Assembly: GCF_014698305.1 (NCBI RefSeq)
Contig: NZ_JACJST010000010.1
Span: 1 to 64,000, forward strand
DNA: 64,000 nt
From: Anabaena lutea FACHB-196
GTDB lineage: Bacteria > Cyanobacteriota > Cyanobacteriia > Cyanobacteriales > Nostocaceae
Direction of reading: 5' to 3'
Part shown: piece after piece, positions 50,690-60,306 of the stretch
Layout: each line of letters starts with the position of its first letter
How positions within the stretch are numbered: position 1 is the first letter of the stretch
Position numbers and translations under genes: made by a program
Notes under the pieces: generated by a model
Told to the model about the DNA's origin: nothing
The model's database searches: none
The model's input: the letters and a program-made list of their open reading frames with translations, nothing else

Positions 50690-51352
50690 TTACAATGTAT
50701 TTGGGTCAATTCCCTTAGCTTGTAATCTAGCTAGAAGAGTTTGCAATTCTTCCTCTTGGGTAGAATATCTGTTACCATTTTCGTCATACCAATATAACCA
50801 TTCCCTGGTTCTACCTTGATAAGTTCCCTGTTCCCTACTAATACCTAAACCTACCTCTGGCATCCAAATTTTATCCCCTGGTTGAAGGATGTATTCTCCA
50901 TTGACTAAGCGATAACCTTCTAAAGGTTTACGTTTCCGACGTAGGCGTGTAGGGGCATAAATGACATAATATAAAATGCCTAATTCTGCATAGTCTAATT
51001 TCTTTTGCTCATATTCGTAATTGTAAGTTTGAGAAACAATTTCTAAAGCTAAAATTGGGGGAATACCATCTTCTTCCCAAAGTACATAACTAGAACGTCC
51101 ATTTTCACCAACAAAGCGTTCTACTCCCAAACTTAAAAACGCATCTGGGACTATAGCAGGTTTACTTCCTGCATAATAAACTCCCATATTAATACCAAAA
51201 AACCAGTCATCTCGCTTTTGCCAAATATTAACTAGGATGGCTAATAATAAGTTGGGAATTAAAATTTGTAGTTCGTTATCCACTGGGGTATCGTCTGAAT
51301 CTGGTAATTCTGCTGAAGAAGGTAAACAATGTAATGTATTGTAATTTAACAT
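50690..51352 (-). CDS. Uma2-family (DUF820) putative endonuclease
   Basis: The 220-residue protein belongs to the Uma2/DUF820 group, which is expanded in cyanobacteria. It has PDAFLSLG with the first acidic residue, LALEIVSQTYNYEYEQKK with the second acidic residue and following Lys residues, and YAELGILYYVIYAP. These fit a PD-(D/E)XK-like core. The usual start LLAILVNIW region is present. The physiological role of the family is not known. It is convergent with the upstream gene and unrelated to its neighbours. Confidence 0.85.
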   Translation of the reverse strand: MLNYNTLHCLPSSAELPDSDDTPVDNELQILIPNLLLAILVNIWQKRDDWFFGINMGVYYAGSKPAIVPDAFLSLGVERFVGENGRSSYVLWEEDGIPPILALEIVSQTYNYEYEQKKLDYAELGILYYVIYAPTRLRRKRKPLEGYRLVNGEYILQPGDKIWMPEVGLGISREQGTYQGRTREWLYWYDENGNRYSTQEEELQTLLARLQAKGIDPNTL

Positions 51353-51936
51353 ATAGGACTCCTATTTAATTTTGGCGAAACTAGGTACATCTTGATTCCT
51401 TCTTTCCTGTTCCCTATTCCTTGTTTCCTGTCTTCACGAAAATTATGGCTTACACCACACTCCACGAACGTGAACACTATCAGGAATCAAACTGAATTCC
51501 TATAAATATTTAACTGTTGACGTTTAATTAAAAAAATGACTGATATCATTTCTATTTATGAGTTTCACTACTCGTTAGAGATATAGTTATTATATCTGTT
51601 GGGTTAGGAAACAGAGAACGGGAGCATCCCAATTTTGAAAAAATAAACGTAGCCACACCAAAAACTCTCTGGAATTCTCTCGCCTTAGTTTACTACAGCC
51701 CTATGCATAACAGCAGGCTTACAACAATGGGCAAAAGCTTGTATCAAGCTGCGTGTAAAGCCTGCGGCATACAAGAAAAGCAGAGCTTATGCCTACGGCA
51801 GACTACGTGAACGCTTTAGCGATACGCGCGGTCATTATTTGCGGTTCAATTATATGCAAGTATTTAGCTATCAGCAATCAGTAAATGGCGTAGCGATTGG
51901 CTGACGGTTGAATGCTTACGATAAAAATAAACTTAC
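51353..51936. other. Intergenic region with GC-rich palindrome cluster
   Basis: The 584 bases hold no gene. From about 51745 to 51835 there is a run of GC-rich short palindrome units (ctgcgtgtaaagcctgcgg, gcctacggcagactacgtg) like those at 17717-17796. The rest is AT-rich. Confidence 0.45.
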
Positions 51937-54900
51937 TCATTTCGGATGCTCCCCAGAAAACGAATAATCAACTTCTATCAATTCCTGAAACCAACATTTA
52001 GGCAAGATTGAAAGTAAAGCAGCGATAATTTTAGACTGCGATTTAATTGGCATTTCATCTAAAAAATACTGCCAATCAACATCATCTAAATTTTTATCTA
52101 TCGCAAATACTTTTTTAACTATTTCCTGATGAGATTTCGTCTCCAAATCTTGCAGACTAAAATCTATATCTGTCATTTCCAATTCCTCTTTTAAAAAATC
52201 ACTTATATCATCCAAATTATTCCTTTTGCTATTATTACTATTTAATAGAGAAAGGAATATTTTTAACCATTGTTTCCAACCTCCTCTAAACTCAGTTGCT
52301 AACTTGGAAATATAACCCTGACTAATACCAGAAACTGCGGCTACAACTGGTTGAGTAATCTTTTGTCCCTGTAACCAAAGTTCTTTAACTGCGGTTTCAA
52401 TTTTCCACCAAGATTTCTCATCCTTACAACCCGCTTCAATCGTAATTTCTGCTGCTTGTACACATTTGACTTCATATTCTAAAAAGCTTAAATCGTAATC
52501 GGCACAGAAGTAAAAATAAAGTTCTGATTCTGGGCGATTATTTACTCTTAATCTGCCGATAGCTTGGATAATTTCAGATTGTGTAACCCAGTCAATAAAA
52601 TTTTGTAACTCTTGATTTATTTCTGAGTGTTCTAACGAGTTATTACTACTGTTAGCATTTATTTCCAAATCATCTAACTGATAATCATCTTTGTCCTGAC
52701 TGGATTTTAAAGTTAGATATAATGTTTCTAAATGACCGATATTCTGATAGGGAATTCCAAAAGTTGCTAAAGCTGTAATTTCCTGGAAATCGTTAGAACC
52801 GCGACTGTCTCTAAACCAACCACCATCTTCATTTTCACAGCATTTCACAAAGTCAATAAATTTGATATCACTATGACGAGACAATAATTCTTGTCGCAGT
52901 GCGCTGACTCTTTCTTGACAGTAGGAAGAACGATTTTTAGAAACTTGTCCTAATCCGGTGATTTGGATAATTTGTAAATTGTTAGTTTTAGTTATTTCTT
53001 GCTCTACAGTTAAAATTTCCTCTGGGTTAATATCAAACCACCAAGCTATGTACTCAGGTTTGGTGGTAGCGTCTAAGTAAACATTCCATTTTGTTGATTG
53101 ACTAATCGTACTATGACGGGAGTTACGAGTTGTAATATTTAGCTTTCCATATTCAATGTGAATTGTACCAGGAATCTGTTTACCCCAAACTTGTAAAAAC
53201 GGGATAAACCAGTTAACTATTATCTCTACTTGAATTTTCTCCACTAATTCAGAGATGGGATTACCAAACTGTTTTCGTACTTTTTTGGGTAAATCACTTA
53301 AATCTACTCCATACTTACTGGTAGAGTTAAAAATCGGTAATAAATCAGGTTGTAAAATCTGCATTACTTCTGTAATGATTTCATCTAAATTTTCTGGTGC
53401 TTTACCCAACATTCCTCGGACACCAGCATCATTCCAACCGTAGTAAGGTTGTTGAATATCTCCTGTGATACATTGTCTTAAAACTGCCCACATTGGTTGT
53501 AATTGCAGACTGATTTCAGGAGAATTAGTCATTAACTCTGCCATTACTCGGTCAATGTCGCGTAAATTGGCAGTGATAGTATTAACTGGTTGTACTGTTT
53601 GCATAACTTCATCCCAGAAAATACCGCTAGTTGACCAGTCGAAATCTTCTGGTTGGGGTGCGCTATCAGGATGGGAACGAATGCGATCGCTCTTAAAAGT
53701 CTCTTTTCTCAAATACCGATGTCCAAAACCTGCTCCAGCAACTCCACGACAAGCTTCTAGTAAGTGACAAGTAGCGCAAATAGGATTTTCTGCACCTTCA
53801 ATAGAGTCTAAATTCTTGCTGCGTAAAACATTAAAAATTTGACTGCGATGACAATTACCTTTTGTATCTGGCGTTTCTCCCTGCTTAGGCCATCTTAGGT
53901 AACGTTTACCGTTTGGGGTAGTATCCCAAACCATACCTGAATTACGTACATCCAGATATTCATAATTGCGCTCAATGGTTTCTGTACTCACATTGCGAGC
54001 ATGACTGGTAAAATACCATAATTTTTCTACTCCCAAAGCGGTTGGTAAAGCTGTTCCTGCATCATGGCTTTTAAATGTACCCGTGGGACTTTTATCTAAA
54101 ATGTGTTTCCACCCGGCTGCAATAGCTTCAGCGTAAACTTGCAAACGCTGACCTTTTTTGAAGATAATTTTCGGTGGTTGTTGTAAAGTGCCATATTTGG
54201 GGAACTTTCCAGGTTTGTACTCAATCACCTTGCACGGTGCAATGGGTGAGGATAAACTTTGCCCATCTTCCGAAAGCAGTTGTTTATTATCAGGTTGTGA
54301 TATTACGTTCGATTGATTTTTGATAACACCCTCATGGGAAAGTAGCTGTCTTTCCTCTTGTGGTATTAAGTCTGGTTGATTCTTGATAACTTCCCCATCT
54401 GTGGAAAGTTCTGTTTTTCCGTCTTCCCTATTCTCTGTTCCCCTATTTGTGGTTCTGCTAAAACCATCATGATCTGCATTTAACCCACCGGATACTCCTG
54501 AATTTTGTTGACCAAAACCTTTTTTGGGACGATAACGCTCCATCATTCGCCCAACCCACAGCTTCAGCTTGTAGAGCATTCCCCATTCTCTGTCTATCTG
54601 AGCCAGGGATTTTTGTACTTGTTCTGAACATCCAGCAAAAAACTCTTCTGGTGTTATGGTTGCGCTGACCGTTTGCGGAGCGTTTTCAAGAGAAAGCATC
54701 GTTTCATTATGCCAACTCACCACCACCTGATATCCACCTTTACGGCAGTATTCAACGCCTTTTGCATATTGGTGAATTAAATCTATGTTGTCTGTAGAGT
54801 TGGTAGCGGGTTTTAGCGTAATCAGCTTATCCTGCCCCAATTGGAATGAACCTTGTTTGAGTAGTTTTCTGATTTGCTGATGGATATGATGGCGATTCAG

Positions 54901-55947
54901 GTAAGCAGCAGTGCTAATTAGTTTAATCTCATCTTGCCGACCTACGGACAGTAATTCGTCAATGTCTAATTGCTCTTTGGTTTCCAGTTGTCCCCAGTCA
55001 CCCACAGATAGAGAATATCTCCATTTACGGCACTGTTGTAGAGTATCTTCATTGGCTTTGGCAATGTGGGGATTGAGTATTGCACCAGCATCAGGCATCA
55101 AGCGAATTTCTTGGGGACGCAACCGCTTGAGGTAATCTTTGAGGGTTTTGTGACCATAGCGTGCGGCAACTGCTGTACCAATGACGGCAATATCAGTTTG
55201 CCCAGAACGCCACAAAAACACGGCGGTGAGTAGAGATTTGAGTGCGCCTTCGCAGAGAATTACTACTTTCACCTTTTTGGCGTTTGGATGTTTCCAGCAA
55301 AACAGAGGTAGTTCACCATTTGGTAATTGCGGTCCGCTTCCCCCCTGGTAGGCACTACTCAACCAAATGTATTTGGGTTGAGTTCGCAAGGTGGCAATTT
55401 GAAAGCCTGTGATTTGAAAATTGGGGTCAAGGGCTGCGATCGCTATTCCTTCTCTCCCCAATAGTTTACCTTCAGGTGAAATACCCGTAAGAGCCGACGT
55501 TACACCCGCAGGGGAATAAGCTCCAGGTTCCCAGCTTCTCACCCAGCCTAAGTCTTTGAGCCAGTTAATCTCTTGAGTAGTCAACTGTCGTTGTTCTTGG
55601 AGATGGGAGAAATGTTGAGTACCCAAACTACTCACTGTGGAGTTTAAAAGTAATCGGTTTTGGCGATCGCGCTCCTCAATACTCAACCCCTTGTTTGTTT
55701 GTCTACTGTCAGCCCGTTTTTGAGGCGAATACAGAGGCTTATCCTGGTTTTGGGAATTTTGGTTATCTAGAACAAATAAACCGCCCATATCGTTACGCAG
55801 GGGCTTGATAAAGCGATAACCAGCCGGGGCATCATGTTGGCTGAAACTCCGTAGGCACTCAATTAGATTATCTGGGCGAATAGCGCAACCGTGACGGTTG
55901 CCACAGACAGGACAAGGATTGCGTTTGGTGGTGTATTGACGTTTCAT
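51937..55947 (-). CDS. CyRepA-type primase-helicase, probable replication initiator
   Basis: The 1336-residue protein has an N-terminal zinc finger (Cys12, Cys15, Cys21, Cys31) and a TOPRIM-like primase region (VVILCEGALKSL with Glu233; MPDAGAI with Asp286). A helicase half of XPD type follows. Its Walker A is SPTGTFKS (620-627) with Phe625 in place of the usual Gly. Cysteines Cys699, Cys724, Cys727 and Cys733 are spaced like an Fe-S cluster. The Walker B is WDEVMQ (Asp779, Glu780) and motif VI QAIGRLR (from 1128). A helix-turn-helix near 1205-1225 ends it. This plan matches the CyRepA replication proteins of cyanobacterial plasmids. Its upstream side faces the repeats at 55968-56469. Confidence 0.85.
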   Translation of the reverse strand: MKRQYTTKRNPCPVCGNRHGCAIRPDNLIECLRSFSQHDAPAGYRFIKPLRNDMGGLFVLDNQNSQNQDKPLYSPQKRADSRQTNKGLSIEERDRQNRLLLNSTVSSLGTQHFSHLQEQRQLTTQEINWLKDLGWVRSWEPGAYSPAGVTSALTGISPEGKLLGREGIAIAALDPNFQITGFQIATLRTQPKYIWLSSAYQGGSGPQLPNGELPLFCWKHPNAKKVKVVILCEGALKSLLTAVFLWRSGQTDIAVIGTAVAARYGHKTLKDYLKRLRPQEIRLMPDAGAILNPHIAKANEDTLQQCRKWRYSLSVGDWGQLETKEQLDIDELLSVGRQDEIKLISTAAYLNRHHIHQQIRKLLKQGSFQLGQDKLITLKPATNSTDNIDLIHQYAKGVEYCRKGGYQVVVSWHNETMLSLENAPQTVSATITPEEFFAGCSEQVQKSLAQIDREWGMLYKLKLWVGRMMERYRPKKGFGQQNSGVSGGLNADHDGFSRTTNRGTENREDGKTELSTDGEVIKNQPDLIPQEERQLLSHEGVIKNQSNVISQPDNKQLLSEDGQSLSSPIAPCKVIEYKPGKFPKYGTLQQPPKIIFKKGQRLQVYAEAIAAGWKHILDKSPTGTFKSHDAGTALPTALGVEKLWYFTSHARNVSTETIERNYEYLDVRNSGMVWDTTPNGKRYLRWPKQGETPDTKGNCHRSQIFNVLRSKNLDSIEGAENPICATCHLLEACRGVAGAGFGHRYLRKETFKSDRIRSHPDSAPQPEDFDWSTSGIFWDEVMQTVQPVNTITANLRDIDRVMAELMTNSPEISLQLQPMWAVLRQCITGDIQQPYYGWNDAGVRGMLGKAPENLDEIITEVMQILQPDLLPIFNSTSKYGVDLSDLPKKVRKQFGNPISELVEKIQVEIIVNWFIPFLQVWGKQIPGTIHIEYGKLNITTRNSRHSTISQSTKWNVYLDATTKPEYIAWWFDINPEEILTVEQEITKTNNLQIIQITGLGQVSKNRSSYCQERVSALRQELLSRHSDIKFIDFVKCCENEDGGWFRDSRGSNDFQEITALATFGIPYQNIGHLETLYLTLKSSQDKDDYQLDDLEINANSSNNSLEHSEINQELQNFIDWVTQSEIIQAIGRLRVNNRPESELYFYFCADYDLSFLEYEVKCVQAAEITIEAGCKDEKSWWKIETAVKELWLQGQKITQPVVAAVSGISQGYISKLATEFRGGWKQWLKIFLSLLNSNNSKRNNLDDISDFLKEELEMTDIDFSLQDLETKSHQEIVKKVFAIDKNLDDVDWQYFLDEMPIKSQSKIIAALLSILPKCWFQELIEVDYSFSGEHPK

Positions 55948-55967
55948 GGCAGCGCACTCAAAACTAG

Positions 55968-56469
55968 GTGAGTAGTCCCCGCAGGGCTGGAATAGATGTT
56001 CTGACTAGCATACAACCCGGTTTTGAGTAGTTTTTTTTCGGCCATATCTATATAATGTGCAATTTTTAGGTGATTTTGGTGGTTAGGGGGTTAAAGCTTT
56101 ATTGGGTAAGGGTTTCATGAAAATCAATTATCACAAGGGGGGGAGTTAATTATCACAACGGGGGGAGTTAGTGAGTAGTCGAAAATTGCCCTTTTTAATT
56201 CTCAATAAGGGTGAGTAGTTTTTATTCTTGAACGTAATATCAATAGTTTTGAGTTTTATTATTATCAATAAGCTGGATGTTTATCACAAATGGGGGATTT
56301 AGCGATCGCCTTTCAATTTGGTGTTGGTGATAGTTCCTTGAGGGGGAGTTAGTGAGTAGTCGAAAATTGCCCTTTTTTTATTCTCAATAAGGGTGAGTAG
56401 TTATTATTTTTGAACGTAATATCAAAGACTTTGTGCTTTATTATTGTCAATAAGCTAGATGTTTATCGC
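55968..56469. repeat. Origin candidate: iterated GTGAGTAGT and 181-bp-spaced direct repeats
   Basis: GTGAGTAGT occurs at 55968, 56171, 56211, 56352 and 56393, with a TTGAGTAGT variant near 56023. A block of about 127 bases at 56161-56287 is repeated at 56342-56469 with few changes. TTATCACAA before a G run occurs at about 56128, 56150 and 56281. A HIP1 site lies between the blocks. The region starts 21 bases from the CyRepA-like start codon. Iterated sites next to the initiator gene are what a plasmid replication origin shows. Confidence 0.8.
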
Positions 56470-56755
56470 CCGCCATCGGCACTCACCGCACCACCCCTTG
56501 AGACTGCACCTAAATTTCTCAAAGCCTCTAAACAAGATAAAGCCACAGTTCAGCAACAGCCCAAAAAGAATAAACACCTTGGGCTGCGACCATCTAAAAA
56601 AGATAAATTAGGCGGCAATCCTCCACCAAAACCAATTCCGAAAAAAAGCCCCTTGCGGGTGAGGCACAAACAGACTTATAGCGATTGCATCTTGGTGCAA
56701 ACCATACTTGCAATTTATCATTCGCCTGTGGATTACTTGGTCTACATTCCAGCAA

Positions 56756-57172
56756 TTAATATTTAGGTACTACGTCCAACTGCTGCATTAATGCCATTGT
56801 GTCACCTTGTCCCCAATGCTCTACAATTTTGCCATTCATTACACGATCAATATGAATAACTGAAAACGTAACTTGCTTTCCTGTCGGGGGAATGCCCATA
56901 ATTTCTCCAGAATAAGTGCCACTAAACGTCCCACGGGTGACGACTAGATCGTTTTCAGCAATCACATCGGAAAACGTGTGGCGACCATCTGGAAAAGCAG
57001 CACGCATCATCAGTGTATACTTAAAGAAGGCATCAGCCCCAAAGAGTTTATTGTTCCCCATCACACAGCCAGTAATATCTGGGGCAACAAACGCTCTACC
57101 TTTTTCGATGTCTCCTAAATCAAAGGATTCGTATGCTTGCAGGACAATGGATTTATTTTGTTCTAATGACAT
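56756..57172 (-). CDS. SnoaL-like ester cyclase family protein
   Basis: The 138-residue protein has the SnoaL/NTF2-like pattern: helical start NKSIVLQAYESFDLGDIEKG, FFKYTLMMRAAFPDGRHTF, VVTRGTFSGTYSGE, GIPPTGKQVTFSVIHIDRV and KIVEHWGQGDTMALMQQLDV. Members are small alpha+beta barrels with diverse catalytic or binding roles. It follows the Crp-type regulator by 66 bases on the same strand and is probably controlled by it. Confidence 0.88.
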   Translation of the reverse strand: MSLEQNKSIVLQAYESFDLGDIEKGRAFVAPDITGCVMGNNKLFGADAFFKYTLMMRAAFPDGRHTFSDVIAENDLVVTRGTFSGTYSGEIMGIPPTGKQVTFSVIHIDRVMNGKIVEHWGQGDTMALMQQLDVVPKY

Positions 57173-57238
57173 TGCAGATTTTTGTATTGGAAGTGTTTCG
57201 TTGCGAATCTACCTCATAAGCCCCTAGCCTGCATTGAC

Positions 57239-57826
57239 TTAAGTTAAGAAAGCTTCTTCACGATGGACTCTGCGTTTCAATCGACTCAGGGATTCTGGCT
57301 CGATACCAAGATACGATGCTAGATAGTATTGAGGAATGCGCTGCAAGAGTGAAGGTTCAGTTTGAATCAGGTTGAGATAACGCTGTTCAGGCGTATCTCT
57401 GAAAAGAGAAAGCAATTTAGAGCGCAGCATAAACGCAAGGCTTTCAGCATGGAGTCGAAGAAATTTTTGACCATCTGGTGCTACTTCAAAAGCGTGAATT
57501 ACCTGATGATTAACAAGTAGTACCTCAGAGTCCTCAATTGCCTGACAGGAAAAACACGCGGGTCGCTGCTTGCGGAAACTTTCATAGTCACCTAGCGGTT
57601 GATGTTCAGCGTGGAAGAACAGAGTAAGCTCTTTTGCGTCTTTGAGGAAAAATGTTCTCAGACAACCAGACAGTGTCAAGCCGACAAAATCACAGACATC
57701 GCCTTCCCGAAACAAGAATTCTCCCTTGTAAACCTTTCTTGACTCTAGCAGTGGCTCAACAACGGCCACATCAATTTTAAATTCAGGCAAAATCTGCCGA
57801 ATAAATTCATAAAACGGTTTATACAT
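57239..57826 (-). CDS. Crp/Fnr-family regulator
   Basis: The 195-residue protein starts with a cyclic-nucleotide-type beta-barrel (VEPLLESRKVYKGEFLFREG, FVGLTLSGCLRTFFLKDAK) and ends in a helix-turn-helix (PQYYLASYLGIEPESLSRL). Cys residues in the barrel (VCDFVG, RPACFSCQAIED) could sense redox state, but no Fe-S spacing is obvious. It is encoded upstream of the SnoaL-like gene, suggesting a small stress-response unit. Confidence 0.85.
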   Translation of the reverse strand: MYKPFYEFIRQILPEFKIDVAVVEPLLESRKVYKGEFLFREGDVCDFVGLTLSGCLRTFFLKDAKELTLFFHAEHQPLGDYESFRKQRPACFSCQAIEDSEVLLVNHQVIHAFEVAPDGQKFLRLHAESLAFMLRSKLLSLFRDTPEQRYLNLIQTEPSLLQRIPQYYLASYLGIEPESLSRLKRRVHREEAFLT

Positions 57827-57995
57827 TTGACAATCTGAACTTTAGCTTTTGATGCCTACACATATTTTATTGCCAAGGCATCAATAATTTTCTCATAGAT
57901 GCTACTAGATAAAATAATGGCTGTGCATTATACCTGTAATTAGTCATCTCATTGCAACCATAAGCAGGTTTTATAGTTCAACGAAAGAATGAGGT
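57827..57995. other. Short intergenic stretch before the DUF4058 fragment
   Basis: No gene or motif is seen here; it is the 5' side of the Crp-type gene and the 3' side of the fragment that follows. Confidence 0.4.
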
Positions 57996-58136
57996 TTATA
58001 GAAGTTGGGAATAATATTTTTTATTCAGATGAGATGATATATCATCAGCAATTGCTGTAATTAATCTATGGTGTACTTCTGACCATAAATCAGGATTTTC
58101 TAAATAGGTATTCATCCCTGGAAATGGTGAAGTCAT
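57996..58136 (-). pseudogene. Truncated DUF4058 gene fragment
   Basis: Read on the minus strand it gives a 46-residue N-terminal piece: MTSPFPGMNTYLENPDLW then SEVHHRLITAIADDI, ending at a stop after KKYYSQLL. This is the typical start of cyanobacterial DUF4058 proteins, which are normally about 250 residues. The rest of the gene is missing, so this is a remnant. Confidence 0.72.
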
Positions 58137-58256
58137 AGGTTTTGGTTCTATCTATTTATGACTTTAGTATATATCAATCCAAACTCTCTTAATTTTGACC
58201 ACTCAGCACCTTGACACAAAATACCTAAAATTTTATTCAACTCCTTAATATAGTAA

Positions 58257-58343
58257 TTATTCAGAAAATAAATCAGCTTCTTCATCAATTGTAATGTTAA
58301 AATTTTTCCTAAACTTAGTGAAGCTAAAATCACTATAAGCCAT
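58257..58343 (-). pseudogene. 28-codon fragment of a Nostoc restriction-like family
   Basis: The minus strand reads MAYSDFSFTKFRKNFN then ITIDEEADLFSE and stops. Similar openings (MAYSDF, then EE..LFS) begin a family of cyanobacterial proteins of unknown function. The coding sequence beyond is absent. Confidence 0.5.
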
Positions 58344-58370
58344 TGCTCTTACGTAATTATTTTCAACAGT

Positions 58371-59981
58371 TTATCTAAAATTTAAAATCTCTTTAATTAT
58401 AGCAGTATACTTTTCAGGAATAGGTGCATTTTTACCTTTAGTCTCAATATCCCTGACCCAGCTTTGACTCATACCTACAGCATGAGCAAAATCTCTTTGA
58501 CTCATTTTTTTAGCTGTTCTCATTTGTTTAACCAAGTTGCCAGTTATTTCCTTGATAACAGGTATATTCCTAATTGTTACTTTACCATTACTTACTCCCG
58601 AAGTTTTAGCTATGCCAGAATTATTTATGACAACATCAACCTGACTTTGTGTTTTTACACCAGCTTTATTAGATTTTGTGTGAAATTTTGTATTTTTTTG
58701 ATTTTTTACTGATTTATTATTATTTATCTGTGAAGAAGGTAACTTAAAACTTAACTTAGCAGGTAATAAAATATTTTGAATATAATTATCTGGTAACTTC
58801 TTCTTCCCCAGTAACTTTTGATTTCTTTCTTGAGGTGATAAATGAGCTAGTTCTTCTGGTATTGCCCACAAAGGTCTTAACCACATTGGGTAGGTTTGAT
58901 CATCAAACTCAATCGTCATATTAACTTTATCTTTTAATAGCAGAAAAGCTTCTTCTAAATCTTCTCTCAATCGCCAACCATACCGATAATCACTGACTGC
59001 TTTTTCAATTTGAGAATCTGGTAAGATATTACTCAATAAATTATGAATTGTGTAAGTACCATTTTTATGAGCGCGATTATTTTGAATAATATATAAAGCA
59101 AGTTCAAAAGCTAGTTTATGTTTATGTGCATCTAAATCAAAGACTTGCTTAGGCATAAACCCACATTGATAGAGGGCAGTTTTTGATTTTTCTCCTTCAG
59201 CATTGAGAAAATTATAAGTCCAAAGTCCAGGCTGTACACGAATTATTACCTCTAATAAATCTTCCGGTTCTTGAAATAAATTAGGCTGACTATATTCCTG
59301 TACACTTACCATCCACAATAAACAACGTTCTTTAATACAAAGATTTAAATCGCCTTCATACCACTGAATTACCGCTCCCAAAGTACCCACAACCATAGCC
59401 AAATCTGCTATAGCTTTGAGTTTTTGTGATTTACTGAGTTTTTTACTTTTATATATTTGCAGCGTCTTAATTAATTCTGAACCACGCAGGATAAAAGGCT
59501 GTTTCCAAGGTTCTTTTTGTTGTGTAGCATAAGTAGCAAATACTGCGTGTAATCTAGCAGCCATTACACCGTACTTTTCCAGGATTTGGTGTTCCGCACC
59601 ATCCAAGATATATTGTGGTTGATGTGCTTGTTGGTGAAGTATGTAGAACTCGATATAACGACCTTTACCAAATTCTTTTGAGAAGTAAAGCTTGCCATCA
59701 CTATATTTATTCCAATCAGGTTGTTTAAGGTATGCTTGGGTAGCACTAATAATTGGCGCACTTGTTGCTGTCATCTCGTAGTTGTTGTTTATAAATAGCG
59801 GTTGTTCTGTGAAAGGAAGGTTTTTAGCTTTCCTAAATCGTTTAGTAGCTACTGGTATTTGTGGATTAGCAATAGCGCCAGTTCCAGTTTTGCGTGTAGC
59901 ATCTGCTGGGTAAGGTATTGCTAATTGATAACCTGATAATTCAGGTTTTGGATATCTTCTATTATTCTCTCTTACTGACAC
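58371..59981 (-). CDS. Plasmid DNA-binding protein with C-terminal XRE helix-turn-helix
   Basis: The frame is open from a TTG at 60008. A GGAGG site followed by TTG at 59984 and GTG at 59981 makes this second start more likely; I give 59981 (536 residues), but the TTG is equally possible. The N-terminal 380 residues are unfamiliar and partly helical (LKAIADLAMVVGTLGAVIQW). A low-complexity Asn/Lys-rich linker follows, then a C-terminal XRE helix-turn-helix (RTAKKMSQRDFAHAVGMSQS). I do not recognise the family. A replication or maintenance role is only inference. Confidence 0.65.
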   Translation of the reverse strand: MSVRENNRRYPKPELSGYQLAIPYPADATRKTGTGAIANPQIPVATKRFRKAKNLPFTEQPLFINNNYEMTATSAPIISATQAYLKQPDWNKYSDGKLYFSKEFGKGRYIEFYILHQQAHQPQYILDGAEHQILEKYGVMAARLHAVFATYATQQKEPWKQPFILRGSELIKTLQIYKSKKLSKSQKLKAIADLAMVVGTLGAVIQWYEGDLNLCIKERCLLWMVSVQEYSQPNLFQEPEDLLEVIIRVQPGLWTYNFLNAEGEKSKTALYQCGFMPKQVFDLDAHKHKLAFELALYIIQNNRAHKNGTYTIHNLLSNILPDSQIEKAVSDYRYGWRLREDLEEAFLLLKDKVNMTIEFDDQTYPMWLRPLWAIPEELAHLSPQERNQKLLGKKKLPDNYIQNILLPAKLSFKLPSSQINNNKSVKNQKNTKFHTKSNKAGVKTQSQVDVVINNSGIAKTSGVSNGKVTIRNIPVIKEITGNLVKQMRTAKKMSQRDFAHAVGMSQSWVRDIETKGKNAPIPEKYTAIIKEILNFR

Positions 59982-60306
59982 CAAAACTGTCCTCCCCCAA
60001 ATTACCAAATGTTGACCTGATTAGAAGTTTCATTTCGCTGTAGATACTGTTAAAATTCAGAAATGTTGATTTTCATAAGCACAAGATTTATAGGCATACA
60101 AGGAAAACCCATATACCTTTAAATTTGTTATTTATTAATGAATTGCTACTTTTTTAAAACCTGCTACTTATAAGCCTCTTGCAACAATTAATCTTAATTA
60201 ATGTTGGTTAAGCTATGGCTACGCCATTCAAGCTATCAAGGGTTTTTATTTGAATTTTCACTTCTATCTGCCTCAGATATTGTCTCTTGGCTTAAAATCC
60301 TGAATA
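59982..60306. other. Intergenic region, no gene seen
   Basis: The 325 bases are AT-rich. Two overlapping open frames here are antisense or non-coding in character. No repeat or terminator was identified. Confidence 0.4.

Noticed and set aside
56410-56766. 118-residue frame over the second origin repeat.
   Set aside because: Its first part is the repeat itself and the rest is Lys/Pro-rich low complexity without homologue features; at most it is a remnant.
58148-58333. 61-residue minus-strand frame.
   Set aside because: Another frame of the same bases carries the MAYSDF-type fragment; this one is a shadow.
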